The notes beneath the pieces were generated by a model. That model was given only the letters and a program-made list of their open reading frames with translations, was not told where the DNA came from and did no database searches. A stretch of 35,418 nucleotides of DNA from Lentisphaerae bacterium RIFOXYA12_64_32 (GTDB lineage: Bacteria; Verrucomicrobiota; Lentisphaeria; Oligosphaerales; YB12-FULL-65-16): NCBI GenBank assembly GCA_001803235.1, contig MHBL01000054.1, positions 1-35,418 of the forward strand. Direction: 5' to 3'. Shown here piece by piece: positions 1-7,576 of the stretch; within the stretch, counting starts at the first letter, position 1, and the number at the start of each line of letters is the position of its first letter. A program made the position numbers and the translations under genes.

Positions 1-19
1 GGCAGTTTCACATGGGTAT

Positions 20-62
20 GATCGGGCGGTCCGCCGCCCGGGGGGCGCTGACGCATTACCGT
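20..62. repeat. Short palindromic repeat, family E, copy 1
   Basis: A small GC stem (GGGCGG-loop-CCGCCC) is followed by the conserved tail GGCGCTGACGCATTAC. The same arrangement recurs at 29074-29114, and a more diverged copy lies at 27877-27910. The function is unknown. It lies in the leader of the following ribbon-helix-helix gene. Confidence 0.6.
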
Positions 63-96
63 CGCTCAGCGGTCAGGCGTTGCAGTCTCTGCTTTT

Positions 97-117
97 TTAC
101 GTCATATTTCTTACGTC
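97..117. promoter_or_regulatory. Possible operator, 7-bp direct repeat
   Basis: TTACGTC occurs twice (97-103 and 111-117) at a 14-bp interval in the only AT-rich patch upstream of the ribbon-helix-helix gene. Ribbon-helix-helix dimers commonly bind short tandem sites upstream of their own gene, so this is a candidate autoregulatory site. The link is inferred from position only. Confidence 0.3.
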
Positions 118-151
118 TGTAGCGGTGTAACCAGGAAAGCGGGGCAGGCGT

Positions 152-400
152 ATGGACAAGGTGCTCTCTACACGGATTGACGAAGCGGTCATCACGCTGA
201 TTGATCGGCTCGCCTACGAACGGCGGATCCCCAAGAAACGGGTCATCGAGGAAGCGGTCAGGTCCTACTGCCGGCAAGCGGACACTCAGGCGCGGGTCGA
301 TGTGTTCGCGTCCACCAGCGGCGCCTGGCAGCGGGCTGAATCGCCGGCCAAGACGGTCGAACAGGCGAGGACGTGTTTCCGGCAGGCGATGAGGTGGTAG
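152..400 (+). CDS. Ribbon-helix-helix (CopG/Arc type) DNA-binding protein, orphan
   Basis: This 82-residue protein opens with a short beta-strand (roughly residues 2-8, VLSTRID) and two predicted helices, ending around EEAVRSYC. That is the usual ribbon-helix-helix fold of CopG-like repressors and type II antitoxins, which bind DNA as dimers through the paired strands. The start ATG follows a GGGGCAGG purine stretch at normal spacing. The remaining ~40 residues have no recognisable domain and could be a partner-binding tail. No toxin gene follows: the next gene is the convergent glycyl radical enzyme. It is therefore either an orphan antitoxin or a stand-alone regulator. Confidence 0.7.
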   Translation: MDKVLSTRIDEAVITLIDRLAYERRIPKKRVIEEAVRSYCRQADTQARVDVFASTSGAWQRAESPAKTVEQARTCFRQAMRW

Positions 401-538
401 TCCGCGAGGGCGGAACCCGTCGCACCGGTCGCGGACGACCGGATCTCCAGCCGCCTCCGCCAAGCCTGCAGCGGGAAGCGATCCCCCCCTGCGTCCCTTG
501 CGTCTCTTGGCGGCCGGTCTCCGGATTGCGGCTTTGTC

Positions 539-3058
539 TCACGCCCCGGTTCGCAGCTCCGCGCGGGCGATAATCTCGTCCTGCATGCGCGCGCCGAGGG
601 TCGTGAAGCGCGCCGCGAAGCCGCTGACGCGTACGACCAGGTCGGCGTGCGCGGTCGGGTTCGCCTTGGCCTCGCGCAGGAGTGCGCTGTCCGCAACGTT
701 GATCTGCACCTGTAGCCCGCCCTTCTCGAAGTAGACGCGCAGCAGCGACTCGAGTGCCTCCAGGCCGCTGTCGTTCGCGACCGCATCGGCGCTGAACCGC
801 AGGTTGAGCGTCAGCGCGCCGGTGCAGCGCCAGTGATCGAACGCGGTGACGTCGTGCAGGATCGACGTGGGGCTGTCGATGGCGACCTCGCCGCGCGGGC
901 CGATGCTCGAGACCAGCGCCTCGCCGCGGCGCCGCCCGTCCGGCAGCGGCCCGACGCAGTCGGCCCAGTCGTGATAGAGCGTCCAGACGAGCAGTCCGGC
1001 TCGGTGCGGGCCGCCGCGCGGATTGGTCGAGCGCTCGACGCCGGAGAAGAACCCGTGCGCCACGCGCCGCGCCAGGTCCTGCGTCTCCGCGGCGCCGTCG
1101 CCGTACGCGGGGCGCAGCGACTGCAGGCGGCGGCGGAGCGGCTCGTCGTCTGCGAAGTTCGCATCCACTTTGGTCAGCAGTTGTTCCATCGTCATCTCGC
1201 CGGTGTCGTACACGAGTCGGCGCACGTTCAGAAGCGAGTCGACGACGTGTGCCAGCCCGATGCCCTGCACCTCGGTGAAGTTGTACCGTGCGCCGCCCTG
1301 GGTGATGTCCTTGCCGCGCGCGATGCAGTCATCGACGATCGCGGAGAGGAACGGGAACGGGCTGAACTCGCCGGCCAGCGAATCGGTCGTGTTGTCCGAG
1401 CGCGCCATCAGTTCGAGGAAGTACGCCACCTGCTGTTCGTAGGCGGCGCAGAGCTTCTCGAACGTGTCGAGTGTTGCGGGCGTGCCGGTGGCCGGCCCTA
1501 GACGTTCGCCGGTGCGCGGGTCGACCCCGTCGTGCAGCGCCAATTCCAGGCACTTGGGCAGGTTGAAGAAGTTCCCGACCCACGGGTGACAGCAGCCCTC
1601 GACGCCCAGTTCGACGCAACCGCCGGGCACGACGTCGACGGCGTCCTGCGGCGCGACGCCAGCCGCGGTCATCGCCCGGATGGCCGCCGGGTCACCGTAG
1701 ATCGCCGGCTGTCCGAACCCCTGGGTGGCGAGTTTCGTGGCGCGACGGAAGAACGTGCGGTCAATGGTCGGATGCCAGCGCACGGAGAGGCTGGGAATGA
1801 AGCTGCGGAACTCGCCCATCAGGTCCAGGCAGACGTAGGAGAGTTCGTTGACCGCATCGGCGCCAGCACCTGCCGGCTGAGGGTACCCCTGGTCATCTCG
1901 CGGCAAGACTCGGATGCCTTGGCCTGAGTTCCGCCTTTCAGGGCGTGTCGATTTGGCCACCTCAGATGCGCAACCACGCCCAACGTGGCCGGACCGGCTC
2001 CGGCTTCGTGCAGGCACTTCGCCGGGACACGTCGGTCCGGCATGCGGGAGCGAGCCGCTCCCGCCGCTCTGAAAGCCTGCTGCCGCACTAGCCCGACACG
2101 CCCTTTCAGGCGGAAGTTGTGGCGACGCTTCAGCGAGCGGCCAGGGATCGGCTCGCTCAAGCTCGCCTGCCACTTCCGCCTGAAGGCGGTACTCCGGCGC
2201 GGAGGCTGCTCCAGGGCGGGCCGTGCCGCCAATCGTCAGGTTCAGGACATTGAGGCCGGTAAACTCGTTGAGCTTGACCCAGAAGCAGGCGACCTGTTCT
2301 GTCGCGGCCTCGCGGGACAGGCCCGCGTCGCGGTCCGCTTTCCAGTACGGCCAGAGGTACTGGTCGAACCGTCCGAGCGCGAACGCGGCCGTGCCTTCGC
2401 CCTCTTCCATGCACTCGATCAGGAACGCGAACCACGCGAGCTGCAGCGCGTCGTGCAGGCTCCGAGCCGGTGCATGCGCGACGTGCCTGCAGACCGCGGT
2501 GATCGTCTCCAGTTCTTGGCGCCGGGCTGGGTCGGCCTCGCGCGCCACGAGGCCCTGCGCCAACTCGGCATAGCGCTCAATGAAGTGTGATGCGGCGCGC
2601 AGCACGATGGCCATGGCCTCGCGCTCGATCCGCTGCGCTTCCGTCGCGTCGGGGTGCGGCGCCTCGACCTGCTGCAACAGACCGTCGATACCGGATTCGA
2701 GCAGGCGCCGGAAATTCGGCGTCAGGTGGCCGGTCTTGTGCGCGGAGGTGAACACGCCCCCGCGCAGTGCGGCGCGTTCCTCGGGCAGACGCAGCGGGTC
2801 CTGGCTCGGCATCAGTGACGCCCCCGCCGGCGGGTTCGTGGGTGGCTCGGTTTCCGGGTGCATGCCGACGATCAGCTCGCCGGCCTGGATCTCGATCGGA
2901 ATGTTGCGGAGCAGGTTCTCGAGGGCCAGCGCGAGCCGCACGGCAGGCGGTCGCCCTGCGGTGGCGCGCAGCGAGTCACCCCACCAGGTCCGGCGCATCC
3001 AGAACGAACCGCGCCGCAATTTAGCATGCGTGAACAACTTCTGGACTCGCGGAGTCAT
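539..3058 (-). CDS. Pyruvate formate-lyase-like glycyl radical enzyme with an in-frame repeat insertion
   Basis: This is a glycyl radical enzyme of the PFL/dehydratase superfamily, which uses a protein glycyl radical made by a radical-SAM activase to drive C-C or C-heteroatom cleavage under anoxic conditions. The catalytic motif GGCVELG places the thiyl cysteine at residue 481 followed by Val-Glu, the Cys-x-Glu dyad known from eliminases such as choline and glycerol lyases. The glycyl radical motif RVSGF puts the radical Gly at residue 813, near the C-terminus as expected. GAGGAGG lies about 10 nt before the ATG. The encoded 839 residues contain 116 residues (285-400, nt 1859-2206) of repeat-derived, low-complexity sequence. 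They fall between GGTARPGA and DAVNELSY, which are nearly contiguous in relatives. Without the insertion the enzyme would be 723 residues. No activase gene is seen nearby. The substrate cannot be assigned; activity despite the insertion is uncertain. Confidence 0.85.
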   Translation of the reverse strand: MTPRVQKLFTHAKLRRGSFWMRRTWWGDSLRATAGRPPAVRLALALENLLRNIPIEIQAGELIVGMHPETEPPTNPPAGASLMPSQDPLRLPEERAALRGGVFTSAHKTGHLTPNFRRLLESGIDGLLQQVEAPHPDATEAQRIEREAMAIVLRAASHFIERYAELAQGLVAREADPARRQELETITAVCRHVAHAPARSLHDALQLAWFAFLIECMEEGEGTAAFALGRFDQYLWPYWKADRDAGLSREAATEQVACFWVKLNEFTGLNVLNLTIGGTARPGAASAPEYRLQAEVAGELERADPWPLAEASPQLPPERACRASAAAGFQSGGSGSLPHAGPTCPGEVPARSRSRSGHVGRGCASEVAKSTRPERRNSGQGIRVLPRDDQGYPQPAGAGADAVNELSYVCLDLMGEFRSFIPSLSVRWHPTIDRTFFRRATKLATQGFGQPAIYGDPAAIRAMTAAGVAPQDAVDVVPGGCVELGVEGCCHPWVGNFFNLPKCLELALHDGVDPRTGERLGPATGTPATLDTFEKLCAAYEQQVAYFLELMARSDNTTDSLAGEFSPFPFLSAIVDDCIARGKDITQGGARYNFTEVQGIGLAHVVDSLLNVRRLVYDTGEMTMEQLLTKVDANFADDEPLRRRLQSLRPAYGDGAAETQDLARRVAHGFFSGVERSTNPRGGPHRAGLLVWTLYHDWADCVGPLPDGRRRGEALVSSIGPRGEVAIDSPTSILHDVTAFDHWRCTGALTLNLRFSADAVANDSGLEALESLLRVYFEKGGLQVQINVADSALLREAKANPTAHADLVVRVSGFAARFTTLGARMQDEIIARAELRTGA
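1859..2206. repeat. 348-bp composite repeat inserted in frame in the glycyl radical enzyme gene
   Basis: The insertion has no stop in the host frame and is a multiple of three. It contains a 22-bp near-perfect inverted pair (1929-1950 and 2094-2115) and a second imperfect palindrome at about 2105-2190 built from the GGCGGAAGTGG...CTTCAGCGAGCG module. That module is also found at 16345-16426 and 27789-27865. A small GCGGGAGCG/CGCTCCCGC stem sits in the middle. Its edges were set from where the enzyme family alignment breaks and resumes, so they may be off by a few codons. Possible short direct repeats at the edges are too degenerate to call a target-site duplication. Confidence 0.75.
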
Positions 3059-3484
3059 TGGGCGTCAGCCTCCTCGAAAGGGCTTGGATCCGAGCTACGC
3101 CATGTGGAGCGCGGCGGCAGAGTCATGCCGGACAGCAGGACGGCGACGCCGCTTTGGCTGTGGTGCATCGCGCGGGCAACACGTCTCAGCCAAAGCGGTG
3201 TCGCGCCGCCCGTGGCGGACTTGCCACCGCACTCCGAAACGCCGTCTGTCTGAGCCAACGCGATGGAGCACTCCAATCGTCTGGCAACACACGGCGGCCT
3301 CGCTCTGGCGCACCACATCGTCCCTACCCTGCCTGCTCTGCGGCTTCCCGACCTGCGCGCCAGCGGCGGCCACCGGGCGCACGGACGACGGCCGGGTTCG
3401 GGCGGCCGTCGTCCGTGCGCCCAACACCGTGGGGTCCGGGGAGTGACTCACTCCCCGGCGGGGGTGTGGGGGCAGGCCCCCGCC
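3059..3484. repeat. Intergenic stem-loop cluster between the glycyl radical enzyme and DUF362 genes
   Basis: No gene is supported in these 426 bases. The stretch holds several hairpins: 3141-3160 paired with 3187-3208 (CGCTTTGGCTG against CAGCCAAAGCG); a perfect 19-bp stem, 3376-3394 with 3403-3421; and a short palindrome, GGGGAGTGACTCACTCCCC, at 3435-3453. The last two follow the minus-strand DUF362 gene and could end its transcript, although none has a T-tract. The overlapping open frames here are GC-rich shadows. Confidence 0.6.
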
Positions 3485-4582
3485 CTACGCTTCCGGGACA
3501 CACCCCTGCAGTGCGCACGCCACCGCGGTGCCATCGGGTGGGCAGCCTGGCACGTGCGCGTGCGTGGCGAAGTGTTTGCTCAGGCACTTGCCCAGCACCA
3601 GCGCGTCCTCTGCCGGCTTCGACTTCGCGCCCATGGCGACCTTCTTGACCTTGCGGTTTCCGCCTGCGACGTAGAGTCCGTCCATCAGCGCTGCCTGGCA
3701 GGCGCTGCACGCCCCGTCGTCCTGGATGTCCAGGTCGGGGTAATGGCGTTTCAGCGAGTCCTGCGGAAACTCGAGCCGCTGCGGCACGAGCGGTTCGCCC
3801 GCGATCTCGAGTTTCTCGACCCGGTGCTCGCCCAAGCCCGCTTCCGCCGCCATCTTCAGCAGCGGCACCTTGCCCGAGGGCAGCCCGATCAGCGCACTGG
3901 CGACCGCGTCCGCGGCGACGCGGTCGCGGCTGGCGATCAGCAGCCCGAGCGGCACCAGCCGACCGCGATTGTGATCGCCCTCCATCGCCTCGATCGCATC
4001 GACCACATTGATCTGCGACGGGACGAGCCGGTTCAGGGCGACCACCGCCGGCAGCAGTCCGACGCGGTGGAACGCCATCTTGTCGGGAGGGCGCAGGCAG
4101 CCCTTGAGGTTCTTCACGCACAGCGTCGTCAGGCAGCAACTGTGCACCTTCAGGATGGGGATATTGATGAGCACATCGCACTCCAGTGCGAGCTTAGCAA
4201 TGCCGATCTCCGGCGGCAGGTTTTCGCGGTCGCGGAACAGGACGTGCTCCGCGTCGTCGAACAGCACGAACCGCACGCCGATCGCGGCCAGGGCCGCATG
4301 CGCGCCCATGGCCGCGAGATAACTCTCGATCTTTTCACGCCCCACGGGCACCGGCCCTTCGCCGACGATGACCTCGCCCGCACCTTGCGCCTGCGCCCAC
4401 CGGCACGCCGCCACCACGACCGCGAGCTTCGTCGAGCCCGCGATGGCGCACGCGTTCCAGTTCGGCTTGATGACGACGCGGTTGCCCGCCTTGATCACGC
4501 CCACGCAACCGGCCCGCTCCATGGCCAGCGCAAACGCCGCGTCCACGTCAGTGCCGACCTTCGAGATGGATACGCGTGACAT
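3485..4582 (-). CDS. DUF362 domain protein
   Basis: This 365-residue protein matches the DUF362 family, a group of poorly characterised, often iron-sulfur-associated proteins common in anaerobes. Supporting features are the VVIKPNWN segment near the N-terminus, the central NIPILKVHS and LCVKNLKGC motifs, and a C-terminal CSAC cysteine pair that could bind metal. The ATG at 4582 was chosen because AAAGG lies about 10 nt upstream; an in-frame ATG at 4600 lacks a clear ribosome binding site. It lies 165 bp downstream of the epimerase gene on the same strand and may be co-transcribed with it. No biochemical role can be stated. A fold-level DUF362 assignment is fairly secure; the substrate is not. 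Confidence 0.8.
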   Translation of the reverse strand: MSRVSISKVGTDVDAAFALAMERAGCVGVIKAGNRVVIKPNWNACAIAGSTKLAVVVAACRWAQAQGAGEVIVGEGPVPVGREKIESYLAAMGAHAALAAIGVRFVLFDDAEHVLFRDRENLPPEIGIAKLALECDVLINIPILKVHSCCLTTLCVKNLKGCLRPPDKMAFHRVGLLPAVVALNRLVPSQINVVDAIEAMEGDHNRGRLVPLGLLIASRDRVAADAVASALIGLPSGKVPLLKMAAEAGLGEHRVEKLEIAGEPLVPQRLEFPQDSLKRHYPDLDIQDDGACSACQAALMDGLYVAGGNRKVKKVAMGAKSKPAEDALVLGKCLSKHFATHAHVPGCPPDGTAVACALQGCVPEA

Positions 4583-4680
4583 GTCAGTGAAGCCTTTCAT
4601 GTGCGTGTCTTGACGCAAGTGTCCGGGCGCGGGGTTCGGGGGCTGGGGTTCGGTGTTCAGGAGGCCCGTGGCCGCAGGCG

Positions 4681-4712
4681 TGACGCAATGACTCAGTGAC
4701 TCAGTGACGCAG
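4681..4712. repeat. Four tandem 8-bp units (TGACTCAG type)
   Basis: The units are TGACGCAA, TGACTCAG, TGACTCAG and TGACGCAG in uninterrupted tandem, between the epimerase and DUF362 genes. This is a short simple-sequence array. No gene or known operator matches it. Confidence 0.8.
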
Positions 4713-4747
4713 TGGTGGCCGACGCGCCGGGAATGGGAGCGCACCGG

Positions 4748-5647
4748 CTACCGGCTCGCCTGCCACTGTCGGCACAGCCGGGCCAGGTCGCCCAGGTCGT
4801 GCTGGCTGCGGAAGCCGAGTTGCGTGCGGGTCTTCTCGTGCGAGAAGAAGTACGGCATGGACGGCAACGCGATCCCCAGTGACTCGAGCAGTGCCGGCAC
4901 GCCCGGGTAGTAGCGTTCAACGATGGCGCCCGGTACCGACTTCAATCCTGCGGCATCGGATGCCACGTACGGCGTGCTGACGCCGACAATGAACCGGTGC
5001 CCGGCCGCGTCCGGTTTCTCCAGCGCCTGGCCGAACGCCGTGCCGAGGTCGGCCGGGTTCATCAGCTTGTGGCCGGCATTGAGGTAGCGCCCGAACAGCC
5101 CGGGGATGTCCGCGTTGGCCCAGTCGATCGTGCCGTCGGTGTTGTAGCCCTTGACGTGGTGATAGCCGCAGAACCGGATGATGACCGCCTGCAGCCCGTG
5201 CATGCGTGCGTACCAGTCCACCATCAGTTCGCCGAGCCACTTGGTCTGACCGTACATGCAGACCGGCTGGCACGGCACCGCTTCGTCGATGGGCAGGTAC
5301 GGTTCCGTAGCCCCGTGCCCGGACGCCCACACCGTGCTGCAGTACACCACGCGCCGCACGCCCTTGTCCACCGCCGCCTGCAGCACGTTGGCCGTCGCTT
5401 TCACGTTCAGGTCGATGGACCGGTCCGCCTCGTTCCGGCACAGCAGCGCGGCCATGTGCACGATCGCGTCCATGCCCTCCGCCGCGGCCGCGATGTCCGC
5501 AGCCTTGGTCAGGTCGCCCTGCAGCGCCTTCATGCTTCCGGTGTGCGGCCGGATGTCGAACCCGGTCGCGTCGTAGCGCTTGGCCAGTTGCGGCAGCAGC
5601 GCACTGCCGACTTCGCCTTCCGTGCCTGTAACCAGAATGCGTTTCAT
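4748..5647 (-). CDS. NAD(P)-dependent epimerase/dehydratase (extended SDR)
   Basis: This 299-residue extended short-chain dehydrogenase/reductase is of the kind that modifies nucleotide sugars or uronates. The N-terminal ILVTGTEGEVG is the GxxGxxG-type Rossmann dinucleotide site. DLT and HMAALL follow in their usual places. The catalytic YGQTK puts Tyr at residue 132 and Lys at 136, and an upstream CSTVW serine/threonine completes the triad. The ATG at 5647 has AAGGA about 11 nt upstream. DUF362 lies downstream on the same strand. UDP-glucose 4-epimerase-like and uronate dehydrogenase-like members cannot be told apart by eye, so the substrate is open. Confidence 0.87.
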   Translation of the reverse strand: MKRILVTGTEGEVGSALLPQLAKRYDATGFDIRPHTGSMKALQGDLTKAADIAAAAEGMDAIVHMAALLCRNEADRSIDLNVKATANVLQAAVDKGVRRVVYCSTVWASGHGATEPYLPIDEAVPCQPVCMYGQTKWLGELMVDWYARMHGLQAVIIRFCGYHHVKGYNTDGTIDWANADIPGLFGRYLNAGHKLMNPADLGTAFGQALEKPDAAGHRFIVGVSTPYVASDAAGLKSVPGAIVERYYPGVPALLESLGIALPSMPYFFSHEKTRTQLGFRSQHDLGDLARLCRQWQASR

Positions 5648-6228
5648 GGGGATTGTCGTCCTTGGGTAAGTCTCAGAGTTATCGTAATCTATGCCATTAC
5701 CTCAGACTGTACATTAAACGTGTATGCGATGAAATAGTCCAAAACTATTAACATTGGTCAGAAAGTCGCGGAGTGCGGTCGCAAGACAACTCTGCCAGGT
5801 CGGTTGGCGCGATGCCGTAGCGGCCGCGGCGCGCAGCGGCGGGCCGTGGCTGGCAGTGGCGCGGGACCTCCGGGACCGCAGCAGGGTGCTCGGGGCCGTC
5901 CCGGCCCGAGGTCCTCGGTCGGCGATCCGTCTTCGCGCGAGCAACGTCGCCGGACAGAGCCGGCTGGCGCACCCCGCTTCGGCGCGGGACGCGCCGAGCC
6001 ACCGCGCGCTCAATCGCATCGCAGCCGGGGCACGCCATTTCTCCGCGAGGGTGAATTTGCCCGCACATGTCGAACGTCTTCGTGGACTTCCCCGGTTGGA
6101 CACGGAATGGGACATCGAGCAAGTTCACGAGGAAGTTGAGGGACGGTTTCTGGCAATCTGTGGATCCGCTGAGCGGTGCCGCGGTTCTTGGCATTTGTGC
6201 GTTTCCGCGGGCCCTCTCCGCCCCGCTC
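5648..6228. repeat. Intergenic region with repeat family D, copy A (5849-6073)
   Basis: Beyond the candidate promoter, most of this 581-bp gap is repeat DNA. The stretch 5849-6073 is closely similar to 16541-16730 in the same orientation. Shared stretches include GCGCGGGACCTCCGGGACCG, CTCGGGGCCGTCCCGGCCCG and GGGGCACGCCATTTCTCCGC. The left end of this copy lacks the terminal repeat seen at 16461, so it looks truncated. No convincing gene was seen. Confidence 0.7.
5713..5742 (-). promoter_or_regulatory. Candidate sigma70-type promoter for the epimerase gene
   Basis: On the minus strand, TTGGAC (5742-5737) and TTTAAT (5718-5713) are separated by 18 bp in a locally AT-rich stretch upstream of the epimerase start. 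The match is partial and experimental support is absent. Confidence 0.35.
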
Positions 6229-6678
6229 TCACGTTCGCGCGCCGCCGAGCAGGGCCACGATGATGCGCGCCATGCCGAAGAGCCACATCAGTCCCAGCAG
6301 CAGCAGTGGGCCGCGGACGAACCAGCGCGACTGGGTCAGTCGCGGTTCGAGGGTCGGCCGAAAGTGGTTTACGAGGGGCCAGGCGATCAGGATCAGGCAA
6401 CCGGCGTAGAACAGGTACCCGAACGGGTTGAACTGCCACGCAGCCGTCCACTCGCCGTGCGTGATGCAGCAGAAGGCGCGGGTCAGGCCGCACCCGGGGC
6501 AGGGCAGCCCGGTCAGGCGGTGAAACGTGCAGAGTTCGACTTTGGGCAGCGCGTCCGGCTTGAACCAGGCGCTGAGCCCCAGCACGGCGGCAGCGCCCAA
6601 CGCAAAAGTCGCGCGCAGCGCCAGCGAGGCGCGGTCGGAAGATGGGGTTCGGGACGCGTTGTTCGCGGCATCGGTCAT
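6229..6678 (-). CDS. DUF2752 family membrane protein
   Basis: This 149-residue membrane protein has the DUF2752 signature: hydrophobic segments around residues 20-38, 75-95 and 120-145, plus the motif CPGCGLTRAF near the middle. The function of the family is not established. The start ATG overlaps the stop of the upstream membrane-protein gene (ATGA at 6675-6678), so translational coupling is likely. It is the last gene of a two-gene minus-strand unit. Confidence 0.85.
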   Translation of the reverse strand: MTDAANNASRTPSSDRASLALRATFALGAAAVLGLSAWFKPDALPKVELCTFHRLTGLPCPGCGLTRAFCCITHGEWTAAWQFNPFGYLFYAGCLILIAWPLVNHFRPTLEPRLTQSRWFVRGPLLLLGLMWLFGMARIIVALLGGART

Positions 6679-7175
6679 GGCTGGCTCGGCGGCGGCGCCG
6701 GCGTCACGACCGTCCCGGCGTCGAGTGGGATCTGCCCTTTCAGGGTCACCGCCTTCACCATGAAGAGGATCCAGATAACCAGGTTGGCGAGGCCGAGGAA
6801 GCAACTGATGATTCCCCCAATGAAAGGAACGATTCCCAAGGGGATGCCGACGACCGCCAGGATGCAGAACGTCACCGCCAGGGACCGGCCGCAATCGCCC
6901 ACGTCGGTTCGGCCGACCGAGTCGAAGTAGGCCTTGTACGACTCCGCAATCTTCGGGTAGACGAAGAAGTTCCAGACCAGATTGAAGCACGGGATGAGCA
7001 GCAGCCAGACCATCACCGGTTCCTGTTGGCGGTACTGGACCGGCACGCGCGCCAGGCAGGTGTAGAGGAACCAGCAGATTGCGACCGCGACGGCCAGTCC
7101 CACGACGACGAGAAACGCGATGCCGGCGACTCCGGCCATCGCCAGCAATGCCCTCAGTTGGTCTGGATTCTGCAT
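6675..7175 (-). CDS. Multi-pass membrane protein of unknown function
   Basis: The product is 166 residues with about four hydrophobic segments: near residues 10-35, 55-75, 98-118 and 118-140. A central YRQQEPVMVWLLLIPCFNLVWNF region resembles small DUF4190-like or DUF5684-like membrane proteins. A proline-rich tail ends the chain. The ATG at 7175 has AAGGAAA about 7 nt upstream; the frame is open further upstream but shows no start signal there. It overlaps the DUF2752 gene by 4 bp, so the two are an operon and may form one membrane complex. The role is unknown. Confidence 0.75.
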   Translation of the reverse strand: MQNPDQLRALLAMAGVAGIAFLVVVGLAVAVAICWFLYTCLARVPVQYRQQEPVMVWLLLIPCFNLVWNFFVYPKIAESYKAYFDSVGRTDVGDCGRSLAVTFCILAVVGIPLGIVPFIGGIISCFLGLANLVIWILFMVKAVTLKGQIPLDAGTVVTPAPPPSQP

Positions 7176-7271
7176 CGGGAATTTCCTTTCCGCTCTTGTG
7201 CCGGCTGTCGTGCAATCGGGACGTGTTCTGGTTCGGCAATTCGGGTTTACCTGAGTCGTTACCGGCAATGA

Positions 7272-7300
7272 AATATAGCCCGATCCCCGGGTTGTGACCA
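7272..7300 (-). promoter_or_regulatory. Candidate promoter for the two membrane-protein genes
   Basis: On the minus strand TGGTCA (7300-7295) and TATATT (7277-7272) are spaced by exactly 17 bp, about 100 bp upstream of the membrane-protein ATG. The -10 matches consensus at five of six bases. It is a sequence-only prediction. Confidence 0.45.
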
Positions 7301-7390
7301 TGGTTTCGCGGGAATGGGTGCAAGGCGTCACGCCTCCCGGGCCGCAGACGGCCCGATCATACCGAGGTGAAACTGGCCACGACGCTTCGG

Positions 7391-7464
7391 GAGCCCGCGA
7401 GGACGCGGGCGCTCCAAAGTCAGCCTCCGTGCCAGTCCCTGGAGCGCCCGCGTCCTCGCGGGGC
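7391..7464. repeat. Long GC inverted repeat between divergent genes
   Basis: The arms 7391-7416 and 7440-7464 pair over about 23 bases (core GCCCGCGAGGACGCGGGCGC) around a 23-base loop. It lies between the divergent membrane-protein unit and waaA. Position argues against a simple terminator, since no gene ends here. It looks like another interspersed palindromic repeat. The rest of the 400-bp gap (7176-7576) shows only the promoter given separately. Confidence 0.75.
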
Positions 7465-7576
7465 CACTCCATTGCCGCCCCGGAGTAACACGCGCCGCCT
7501 GGTCAACCGTCGACCTCGACGCACGTATGGTCCCGTGGGGCGCTTGATTTTTGCGCGCCGTGCGTTTCATTGAGGC

